A stretch of DNA of 43,365 nt. Origin: Candidatus Electryonea clarkiae. Its GTDB lineage: Bacteria; Electryoneota; Electryoneia; Electryoneales; Electryoneaceae. Each line of letters begins with the position of its first letter. The first letter of the stretch is position 1. The stretch covers positions 1-43,365 of the forward strand of contig JAVCCM010000165.1 in NCBI GenBank assembly GCA_030765455.1. The letters run 5' to 3'. Below the pieces are notes generated by a model. It was not told where the DNA came from. It did not search any database and was given only the letters and a program-made list of their open reading frames with translations. Positions 9,269-16,560 of this stretch are shown here, one piece after another. The position numbers and the translations under genes are program-made.

Positions 9269-9637
9269 TTAACCGCTACGATATTTTTCCAGGTCAAAAG
9301 AATTTCCTTCGCCGGTCGCATTGAATGGCGCTTCTCCATTTCCCGAATAACGCTGCTTGATTTCACGATCCAGTTCATCGTCCAGCTTTTGCAGCTCCTC
9401 AAGTGTTCCCTCTTTTGCCCTGGCGAGATCGTGTTCGCCCCGGTCAAGCAGGTCGCACCGCGCTATCACCCGTTCCCGCAGGTTTTCGAGGAGACTGTCC
9501 CTTTCGGCATAGGCTTCCTCCACTCCATCAAGTTCATCGACGGCATACCTGAAAAGGAATGCGAGTTCGTCGAGGTTGACCTCTTCCCCCGCTTCGCACA
9601 TATCCGCTGCGGCAATCATTTTCGGCAGCAGTTCCAT
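9269..9637 (-). CDS. Small acidic coiled-coil protein at the head of the phage module
   Basis: 122 residues starting at ATG 9637 with AAGGAG 6 nt upstream. The open frame continues 35 codons further upstream without a comparable ribosome site. Residues 20-100 are a continuous run of charged heptads (AYAERDSLLENLRERVIA, then EGTLEELQKLDDELDRE), predicting a coiled coil. The composition is strongly acidic. It is the first gene of the module. A scaffold-like or packaging-accessory role would fit size, charge and position, but no family is recognised. Confidence 0.6.
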   Translation of the reverse strand: MELLPKMIAAADMCEAGEEVNLDELAFLFRYAVDELDGVEEAYAERDSLLENLRERVIARCDLLDRGEHDLARAKEGTLEELQKLDDELDREIKQRYSGNGEAPFNATGEGNSFDLEKYRSG

Positions 9638-9976
9638 TTCAACTCCTTTCATGTTTAATTGATTCGATAATTGTTCCAGATTTATATCTGAACATTTGTT
9701 CATTACGGCAACAAGATATAACAGAACACACTCTGTTGTCAATACCCAACATTTATTTTCCGTGGAGATTCATATAGGAGGCTTATTAAAGGTTAATATA
9801 TCAAATAATTATGTGGCTCTCTTCATTTATGAATAAGTAAGGTTTTAAGAATCATGCTTCAAATGATTTTCTTTGCACCTTTGCGACTTTGCGCGAGAAA
9901 AATCTTTTTGCAATTCCACAGGTTAACCTTGCGTTGTAGATTTAAAACATGTATGTTGCATTAACCCAAATTACTG
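9638..9976. promoter_or_regulatory. Divergent control region of the phage module and XRE gene
   Basis: This 339-bp stretch separates the leftward head genes from the rightward XRE gene. It holds AACAGA-ACACAC-TCTGTT (9720-9737), a perfect 6-bp inverted repeat about 83 bp before the first head gene. It also has the perfect palindrome AGGTTAACCT (9920-9929), 47 bp before the XRE start; a half site AAGGTTAA lies near 9789. Either could be the XRE operator. An inverted copy of the 'CTTTGCGCGAG' intergenic phrase occupies 9874-9899. No convincing -10/-35 pair is seen, and no gene. Confidence 0.4.
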
Positions 9977-10558
9977 ATGGATATGAACAACAAAGCCAAA
10001 AGAGGAATAGGCGAAGGTCTTCGCCGCGCGAGACGTGATGCCGGGTTGACCCAGATGGCACTGGCGTTACGTTCCGGAATTGACCGCGCCACGATAAGCC
10101 TGATCGAGAACAGCCGTGAAGACCCCCGAACAGATACGGTAAGACGGCTGGCGGAAGCGTTAAATATGTCACCTGCTGATTTATGGCGTAGGCCCGGGTC
10201 TCCGAACCGGGCAGAGGGTATTTCCGTATCTCATAACCGGACGGAATTGAAACCCGACAGCAAGCAGTCGGGCCACCCAAGTAGGCCTGGGTCTCCGAAC
10301 CAGGCACTTCTCGTGGAGCGTAAACCCGGCGACATTTCCCCCAAAGAATTAACTTACGAACCAACCGAAAACCTGAAACTCCATCCCGGCCTGGAAGCGC
10401 TCCTCTCAAATGAACGAGAACGGCTGATGTTAGCCCTGACCGACGAAGAAGAAGCGATGCTCCGCTCAATAAGAACCAGAAGCGAACTACCCCTGGATAA
10501 AGCCTTTTTCATAGACGTACTCATCGCCTACCGACGACACCGGGAGCAAAAGAGTTGA
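9977..10558 (+). CDS. XRE-family transcriptional regulator with REP-derived linker
   Basis: 193 residues. Residues 10-70 form a lambda Cro/CI-type helix-turn-helix: 'GEGLRRARRDAGLTQMALALRSGIDRATIS' (split here for length) followed by 'LIENSREDPRTDTVRRLAEALNMS'. Residues 71-110 are encoded by three REP hairpins (10188-10305) and read as low-complexity, with 'RPGSPN' appearing twice. The remaining C-terminal part (120-193) is helical and acidic, without a LexA/CI peptidase signature, so DNA-damage self-cleavage is unlikely. The ribosome site is weak; ATG 9977 or 9983 may be used. It is divergent from the head module and may repress it, or regulate the downstream ROCO gene 120 bp away. Confidence 0.82.
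   Translation: MDMNNKAKRGIGEGLRRARRDAGLTQMALALRSGIDRATISLIENSREDPRTDTVRRLAEALNMSPADLWRRPGSPNRAEGISVSHNRTELKPDSKQSGHPSRPGSPNQALLVERKPGDISPKELTYEPTENLKLHPGLEALLSNERERLMLALTDEEEAMLRSIRTRSELPLDKAFFIDVLIAYRRHREQKS
10188..10305 (-). repeat. Three REP-like hairpins inside the XRE coding region
   Basis: Family A copy at 10188-10212 (stem CCCGG/CCGGG around GTCTCCGAA), family B copy at 10253-10278 (stem CCCGAC/GTCGGG around AGCAAGCA), and family A copy at 10281-10305 (stem CCTGG/CCAGG around GTCTCCGAA). The reading frame stays open through all three. The two family A copies share the loop but differ in the stem by a compensated base pair. Confidence 0.85.
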
Positions 10559-10596
10559 CTATTTATGTATTGTTTCAGAAATTTGACTTAATATGA

Positions 10597-10622
10597 TTCA
10601 CTTTCATCGAAAGTGAACTACC
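10597..10622 (-). repeat. REP-like hairpin, family C (5' of ROCO gene)
   Basis: TTCACTTTC, loop ATC, GAAAGTGAA: a perfect 9-bp stem followed by CTACC. Related copies lie just after the ROCO gene at 13536-13562 and 13594-13619, so the gene is bracketed by this family. Confidence 0.75.
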
Positions 10623-10678
10623 TTAATACCGTTCGGTTTGCACCACTAATAAATGTTTGAACTCTTAGGGACAAATTC

Positions 10679-13501
10679 ATGAGCATGTCAAAAGTGCGGA
10701 AAAGCATCAAGGGAGCTGGAAAAAGAAACGCGACATTCCTTGATCTCTCAGGGAAAAATTTAACTAAGCTTCCCCCGGAGATAGGCAACCTGACTGCACT
10801 GACAGAGCTGAATCTCTGGGACAATAAATTATCCATCCTTCCCCCGGAGATTAGCAATCTGACTGCACTGACTTATCTTAATATCAGCTATAATCAATTA
10901 ACCAGTCTTCCCCCGGAGATTGGCAAACTGAATGCACTGACAAGGCTGTATCTTCATAACAATCAATTGTCCAGTCTTCCCCCGGAGATTGGCAAACTGA
11001 AGGTACTGACTGATCTAGATCTCAGGAACAATCAATTATCCAATCTTCCCCCGGAGATTGGCAAACTGAATGAACTGACTAAGCTGAGTCTCTGGAACAA
11101 TCAATTATCCAGTCTTCCCCCGGAGATTGGCAAACTGACTGCACTGACTATGCTGAGTCTCTGGAACAATCAATTATCCAGTCTTCCCCCGGAGATAAGC
11201 AAACTGAATGCACTGACTTCGCTGGATCTCATGGACAATCTATTCTCCACTCTTCCCACGGAGATTGGCAAACTGAATGCACTGACTTCTCTGGATCTTG
11301 ATGGCAATCCACTGACATCACCGCCGCAGGAGATAGTCAAGCAGGGAACCAAAGCTGTACTGGCTTTTCTCAGGGATCAACAGAAAAAAAGCCGGAAACA
11401 GTGGAATTCGAAACTGCTCTTAGTGGGAGAAGGAAGGGTAGGGAAAACTTCATTGTCCAAGGCATTGCGCGGAGAAAAAGTCGATAAGAACGAGCCGACT
11501 ACCCACACAATAAATATAGAACATCTTGCCTTACCTCAACCTGACCGGGCTGATACAACAATGCATCTGAACTGCTGGGATTTTGGAGGACAGGACATAT
11601 ATCATGCGACTCACCAGTTTTTCCTGACTGACAGGTCGATCTTCCTGCTCCTCTGGAATGCCGGGACTGGTTGGGAACAGAGCAAACTATATACGTGGCT
11701 GGATATGATAGAGGCGAGGGCACCGAAATCACCGGTGCTGATAATTGCCACACATATAGAAGACCGGGCGTCCGACCTGCCAATAAAGGAGATGAAACGT
11801 CAGTACGAAAATGTTAAAGGTTACTGGCAGGTGAGCTGTACAAAAGGAACCGGGATTGCCGAGCTCAGAGAAGCCATTGCCGGGTTCGCAAAAGATCTCC
11901 CATTGATGGGTAAAGAATTTCCAGTAAACTGGCTTAATGCGGCCGAAGCAGTCAGAATTAACAAGAAAAAAACCGTAACGTCTAAACAATTTACTAAACT
12001 TATTTCCAGTCAGGGGATCAAAGCTGAAGATACAGGAATCATTGGAGAGTGGCTTCATGACCTGGGTGATATTCTCTACTACACGGATGAAGAGCTTAAA
12101 AACGAGGTGATACTTAAACCGCAATGGGTGAATAAATATATCAACATGGTGCTTGACAGCGAAGTCGTGGCTGAAAATGAGGGGATTTTTACACGCGAGC
12201 ACATGGAGGAACTCTGGAGAGATCTGGATAGACCTACTCAAGAGTATTTTCTCCACCTGATGGAGAGATTTGATCTATCATACCGGACACTTGAAGACAA
12301 AGATATCAGCATCGTGGTTGAACGCCTGAAACATAATCCGAAGCCGGTGACCGACGAAATCTGGGAAAACCGCTTGGCAAAAACGAACGAACGTGAAATA
12401 AAAATGAAGTTTGATCTCGGGACTACTGTTCCGGCTGGTGTTCCCACCTGGTTCATTGCCCGTACCCACCGTTTTACCACACACAACCATTGGCGTTACG
12501 GAGCGCTTTTTGCTGATAACAAAGAGCAGGCACACCTTGGACGTATAGAGTCTTTTCCTCATGGCCGTTACCTGGAGCTCACTGTCCGGGGACCATTACC
12601 ATATAATTTCTTCGCTTTGATGCGAGATGGACTGGAACTGACACTTGACCGTTTTCAAGGAATTAAACCTAGAAGAACTATTCCATGCCCTGGGCATGAC
12701 GGGGAACCGTGCGAACATGAATTCAAATTGGAAAATCTTGAGAAGGCGGCGAAAAAAGGCGTTGAAATAATGCAATGTTCAGAGTCGCTCGAAGATATAC
12801 AGGTTTCTGACCTGCTCCTTGGAATTCACTGGAGTACTCATGAAAGAGTACTGGAGCAGATAGCCGGATCGAGAGATGATATTGCTGCCTTTATAGGATT
12901 GATGCAACGTGAATTCTTACTCCTTTTCAACCGGGAGCAGAGATTAATAGAATCACATACTCCGAGTCTATTTGTTCTTCGCCCGGAAACAGGACGTCAC
13001 TGGTCGAAAGAGCTTCTTACTTCTCCGATGCAATTACAGTTATATTGTCAGGCACCTGATAAGTGGCATCCAACACTGGAAGGCAATGGTGGTTGCTATC
13101 CAATCAAGCAGCCTGCTGAATGGATAAATCCGTTGATCAATCATCTACAGAGGATGATAAAAATATTCAAGTATGTAAGCCCAACTGTATCGATAGGTCC
13201 AGTTGGAGTCGGTTTCAATCTCGCTGGAATTGAAGAAACTATAAGAAACGACATACAGAAGATGACAAGTTTGATGGAATTACTTGAAGATAAGGCTGTT
13301 ACATATGAAGAGCAGTACGCCAAAGCCTATCATGAAAAGGATAATCCAGAGCACGCGAAAGGTGCAGACTTGAGGGCAATACGCGCCTTACTCGATCATC
13401 TTGATCCTTTGCGGAACTGGGGAGGATTGAGGAAAGTGCTAACACCTGAAGGTCATTATTTCTGGCTTTGCGAACACCATGCGAAAGAGTACTTGGATTA
13501 G
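10679..13501 (+). CDS. ROCO protein: leucine-rich repeats, Roc GTPase and COR domain
   Basis: 940 residues. Residues 31-214 are eight 23-residue leucine-rich repeats (LPPEIGKLxALTxLxLxxNQLSS). The Roc Ras-like GTPase follows: P-loop GEGRVGKTS at 250-258, DFGGQ at 301-305 (switch II), THIED at 358-362 and SCTKG at 386-390. A COR dimerisation domain spans about 420-620, then a C-terminal region with a possible zinc site 'CPGHDGEPCEH' near 665. Bacterial ROCO proteins are large dimeric GTPases related to LRRK2; their cellular roles are mostly unknown. The repeats are probably a binding surface. The ATG has AGGGA 9 nt upstream. It is a lone gene between an XRE regulator and secreted-protein genes. 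A defence or signalling role cannot be decided from sequence. Confidence 0.93.
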   Translation: MSMSKVRKSIKGAGKRNATFLDLSGKNLTKLPPEIGNLTALTELNLWDNKLSILPPEISNLTALTYLNISYNQLTSLPPEIGKLNALTRLYLHNNQLSSLPPEIGKLKVLTDLDLRNNQLSNLPPEIGKLNELTKLSLWNNQLSSLPPEIGKLTALTMLSLWNNQLSSLPPEISKLNALTSLDLMDNLFSTLPTEIGKLNALTSLDLDGNPLTSPPQEIVKQGTKAVLAFLRDQQKKSRKQWNSKLLLVGEGRVGKTSLSKALRGEKVDKNEPTTHTINIEHLALPQPDRADTTMHLNCWDFGGQDIYHATHQFFLTDRSIFLLLWNAGTGWEQSKLYTWLDMIEARAPKSPVLIIATHIEDRASDLPIKEMKRQYENVKGYWQVSCTKGTGIAELREAIAGFAKDLPLMGKEFPVNWLNAAEAVRINKKKTVTSKQFTKLISSQGIKAEDTGIIGEWLHDLGDILYYTDEELKNEVILKPQWVNKYINMVLDSEVVAENEGIFTREHMEELWRDLDRPTQEYFLHLMERFDLSYRTLEDKDISIVVERLKHNPKPVTDEIWENRLAKTNEREIKMKFDLGTTVPAGVPTWFIARTHRFTTHNHWRYGALFADNKEQAHLGRIESFPHGRYLELTVRGPLPYNFFALMRDGLELTLDRFQGIKPRRTIPCPGHDGEPCEHEFKLENLEKAAKKGVEIMQCSESLEDIQVSDLLLGIHWSTHERVLEQIAGSRDDIAAFIGLMQREFLLLFNREQRLIESHTPSLFVLRPETGRHWSKELLTSPMQLQLYCQAPDKWHPTLEGNGGCYPIKQPAEWINPLINHLQRMIKIFKYVSPTVSIGPVGVGFNLAGIEETIRNDIQKMTSLMELLEDKAVTYEEQYAKAYHEKDNPEHAKGADLRAIRALLDHLDPLRNWGGLRKVLTPEGHYFWLCEHHAKEYLD
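10769..11320 (+). repeat. Eight near-identical 69-bp tandem repeats (LRR-coding)
   Basis: Each 69-bp unit encodes one 23-residue leucine-rich repeat. The phrase 'CTTCCCCCGGAGATTGGCAA' recurs almost unchanged, far more alike than needed for LRR structure. This indicates recent unit duplication or gene conversion, so unit number may vary between strains. Confidence 0.9.
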
Positions 13502-14082
13502 ATCAGCTTGGTAAATTTTGGGTACAAAATTTGTCGGGTGGCTCGCTTTCGCCGAAATTGAGTCCAATTGTAATAATGAATTCCGTGCATACGACTCCCT
13601 TTCGGCGAAAGTGAGCTACTTTTACTACTCGATTCATGAGCAACATTAAACTTGCAAATACCTTACAAACCAGCCTGATTATCCTCAGTCAAATGAATAA
13701 TATTTGTGTATTGGCAAATTCCAATACATACGCGAATGATTAATAATTATGCAAATGAAGTGCATCATTTGCACGTCTCTATTCCTATGCATCAGGATGA
13801 AGACACTTCCTATTAAATTGCAAACAGATATAACAGATTCCCAATATCATTGATAAAAAGTAAGTTGCACTGGCTAAAGCGTCATCCTGCTTCGAATCTA
13901 TCTCTATCTCAAATATACACTTAAGACTTTTATTAATAATAATGAATATGGCATCAACTTTGCAAACATTTCTCCATCATTACCCCACAGCTTTATTCTC
14001 AGGGATTGTTTTGTTGCTACGCTACTTTTTAATGGCGTCCAGCTTCAGTAGATTTAAGGCATGAATATTTAGAGGAGCCATG
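13502..14082. repeat. Gene-free 580-bp stretch with four hairpins
   Basis: Two family C REP-like copies lie at 13536-13562 (plus) and 13594-13619 (minus), facing each other. Two perfect 8-bp hairpins with 6-nt loops follow: TGTATTGG-CAAATT-CCAATACA (13707-13728) and GCAAATGA-AGTGCA-TCATTTGC (13751-13772). The remainder is AT-rich with no open frame of note. It probably contains the promoter of the downstream gene, but no clear -35/-10 pair stands out. Confidence 0.65.
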
Positions 14083-16353
14083 ATGATTAAGAGAAGTTTG
14101 CTAACGTTTCACGCACTGCTATTCATACCATTTATACTTTTTGCTCAAGATGGTCAGGATATAACCCATGTAGTTAAACATTATGATTTCTGGGAAACCT
14201 CTTCCGCCATAGAGATTCTTGATGACAACGCTTTCGTGGCTACGAAGACTACCGGACTGCGTATCCTCGATATCTCCATACCTGATCTACCGGTTGAGAT
14301 TGGTTTGCTCAATGTTGGGGAACCGGTTTATGACGTAAAGGCGCAAACAGGTTATGCGTTCCTTGCCTGCGGTAAATTGGGGGTGGTTATCGCCGATATC
14401 AGTAATCCTGCTAATCCCGTTACGGTAGATACTCTGAATAAATCGGATGCATTGGATATTGGCTGCAGAATTATCGAATTGATAGGAGATTACCTCTATG
14501 TATTTATGGCTGATGGCGAAGAGGACAGCGGTCTAATCATTTATAATGTCTCTGATCCAGCCAAACCTGAAATGATCGCAGAAAACAATGATGTTCCAGT
14601 TCCCGATTATATTACCGTCAATGAACAAAATCTTTTTCTCGTCTGTGGGCACTCCTTTACATATATTTATGATATTTCCCGTCCGGAAATGCCACAATAT
14701 ATTTCTCGCATTCAACCTACTGAAAGTCCAAGTAACCAATCACATACCGCCGCGGCAGTCACAGGTAATTATATTTACATTCTTGGTTGGAGCTACCCTA
14801 ACCAGCAGAATTGCTGGCTGCGGGTCTGGGATATCTCAAATCCTTCAAGTCCGGATTCTGTAGCCCTTCTGTACGCCGTAGGATTGGACGATATCAAGAT
14901 TGTTGATGGATACGCGTTGGTTACCGGCGGATTTCGAAGGGATAATTCACGTGCGTTAATCGTATTAGAGATAGCAGATCCTTCCAATCCACATTATATC
15001 GCAGCTTATGATACCCCCGGAAAGGCATCAAATTTTACCTTGAACGGTTCTTTAATGTACCTGAATGACGATTATGCCGGAATTAGTATTTACGATATCT
15101 CCAATCCTCGTGATCTTGAGCTGGTCGGTGCTCTTCAGAGAACAGGGAATATCAAGGGAGTCTGGAGAACAGGAGATGAGATTTTCGTTCACGAAGAATC
15201 TAGAGGCATACTGCACCTGGATTTGAGCAACCCGGAATTACCGGTGGATGCGAGCCCTATTCCGTTTTTCGGAGATTTCAATGATATGGCGTATGAAGAC
15301 GACCTATTAATGGCAACGGGGTATAGTCTCGATCCATATAATTACGGCGAATTAATGATATACAATATGTCCGACCAAGAAAATATTAGTCTGGAAAGTC
15401 GTTATGGACTTGATCGTCTTAACTGTGCAGTGGCTGTAAGGGATCAAACTGTTTATATCGGGCAACCGGTGCAACAGTCAATGTTTGAGCTTGAGATACT
15501 CAATGTAGAAGATCCCTCCAATCCTTCTTTAATTCGGAACATGGTTTTCAACCAGGATAGTTTTGAATCGTTTCACATGAATGAAAACCTGTTATTTATT
15601 ATTGAAACTTCAAGCATCGATATACTGGATATTTCACAACCGGAAAACCCAAGAATCACTGGACGACTTGAACTCAGTCCCAATATCAATCTGATCGAAG
15701 GTTACGCTTTTGATGACTATCTCTTTCTTCTTTATACAGTTGAATCCACCGATATCGCCGGAATTCGTGTGATAGATATCTCTGACCCGGGAAATCCGGA
15801 GGTTGCTGCAAATTATCCTTTCGAGGAGCTGCATAAGGTGGTGGACTTTGCCGGCGAAGGCAATCAACTGGTTGTTATTGACGAGGAAGAGGGCTTTTCT
15901 GTTTTTGACATCGGTAATCCGCTGGAGATTGTTGAGATCGGCAATTCCCCGCTGACTCACTACCCCTGGCGCGTAGAAATAGTCAATGGATACATCGTCC
16001 TTCCAGCTCGAACCCATATCGATATTTTCAGGATGCCGGAACTGTCTGCAGGTGAATCAATTGAAGTTCTGCCTTTAATATATGGGCTTGAGCAGAATTA
16101 CCCAAATCCATTCAATCCATCCACTTCGATTCATTTTACGATTCCTCAGTCCGGAATTGTGGAGCTTTCAGTCTATGATGTTTCAGGACGGCTGGTACAT
16201 ACCTTGGCAGATGGAATTTTTCCAGCAGGAAGACACAGCGTTGCCTGGAATGGTAATGACCAGGGGGGGATTCCGGTCGCTTCCGGAACATATTTATATC
16301 GATTGCAAGGACAACAAGGATCAGTGGTCAATATGATGACGTTAGTCAAGTGA
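14083..16353 (+). CDS. Secreted LVIVD-repeat propeller protein with T9SS sorting domain
   Basis: 756 residues. An N-terminal signal peptide (MIKRSLLTFHALLFIPFILFA) is followed by 13 repeats ending in motifs such as 'LDISIPDLP', 'ADISNPANP' and 'IDISDPGNP'. A last incomplete blade 'HIDIFRMPEL' precedes the sorting domain. Fourteen blades would make two seven-bladed propellers. The C-terminal ~85 residues, with 'NYPNPFNPSTSIHFTIPQSG' and 'GTYLYRLQ', are a type A T9SS sorting signal that takes the protein through the outer membrane to the cell surface. AGGAG lies 5 nt before the ATG at 14083; an ATG at 14080 is too close to it. The ligand is unknown. Confidence 0.88.
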   Translation: MIKRSLLTFHALLFIPFILFAQDGQDITHVVKHYDFWETSSAIEILDDNAFVATKTTGLRILDISIPDLPVEIGLLNVGEPVYDVKAQTGYAFLACGKLGVVIADISNPANPVTVDTLNKSDALDIGCRIIELIGDYLYVFMADGEEDSGLIIYNVSDPAKPEMIAENNDVPVPDYITVNEQNLFLVCGHSFTYIYDISRPEMPQYISRIQPTESPSNQSHTAAAVTGNYIYILGWSYPNQQNCWLRVWDISNPSSPDSVALLYAVGLDDIKIVDGYALVTGGFRRDNSRALIVLEIADPSNPHYIAAYDTPGKASNFTLNGSLMYLNDDYAGISIYDISNPRDLELVGALQRTGNIKGVWRTGDEIFVHEESRGILHLDLSNPELPVDASPIPFFGDFNDMAYEDDLLMATGYSLDPYNYGELMIYNMSDQENISLESRYGLDRLNCAVAVRDQTVYIGQPVQQSMFELEILNVEDPSNPSLIRNMVFNQDSFESFHMNENLLFIIETSSIDILDISQPENPRITGRLELSPNINLIEGYAFDDYLFLLYTVESTDIAGIRVIDISDPGNPEVAANYPFEELHKVVDFAGEGNQLVVIDEEEGFSVFDIGNPLEIVEIGNSPLTHYPWRVEIVNGYIVLPARTHIDIFRMPELSAGESIEVLPLIYGLEQNYPNPFNPSTSIHFTIPQSGIVELSVYDVSGRLVHTLADGIFPAGRHSVAWNGNDQGGIPVASGTYLYRLQGQQGSVVNMMTLVK

Positions 16354-16381
16354 ATTTTTGACTATTAATAAATCGAAGGCT

Positions 16382-16409
16382 GGGTGGCTTGGGCTACTTG
16401 TTGCCCAAG
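16382..16409 (+). repeat. REP-like hairpin, family B
   Basis: GGGTGGC head, then TTGGGC, loop TACTTGTT, GCCCAA. The same element, base for base, is at 22323-22350, and both are followed about 120-145 bp later by a family A copy. It lies between two convergent gene ends, where it could also act as a transcription barrier. Confidence 0.82.
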
Positions 16410-16526
16410 TTTCTATACAATTCTTCGCAATATTGATGATACTCGGCTAATCCACCGCAGCGGACAAGCAAATTGCGCCGAACCACACCTCCCAATCTTC
16501 TATTCCGGTTCATAATCTAGCAAATT

Positions 16527-16555
16527 GCGCGGTTCGGAGACCCGCGCCTACCTGG
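16527..16555 (+). repeat. REP-like hairpin, family A, with intact IS110 target flank
   Basis: GCGCGG, loop TTCGGAGAC, CCGCGC, followed by CTACCTGG. The segment 16541-16555 (CCCGCGCCT then ACCTGG) is the uninterrupted version of the site occupied by the IS110 element at 22453-23655. Confidence 0.85.
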
Positions 16556-16560
16556 AAATT

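Noticed and set aside
9942..10469. 175-codon minus-strand open frame opposite the XRE gene
   Set aside because: Shadow frame through the REP hairpins; the XRE frame has a clear helix-turn-helix.
10769..11320. CRISPR-like array of regular 69-bp repeats
   Set aside because: The units are wholly coding leucine-rich repeats in one open frame, with no spacers.
10679..13501. ROCO protein as an established anti-phage defence gene
   Set aside because: It lies near a restriction-modification gene and a phage module, but no effector domain or known defence partner is visible, so a defence call would be guesswork.
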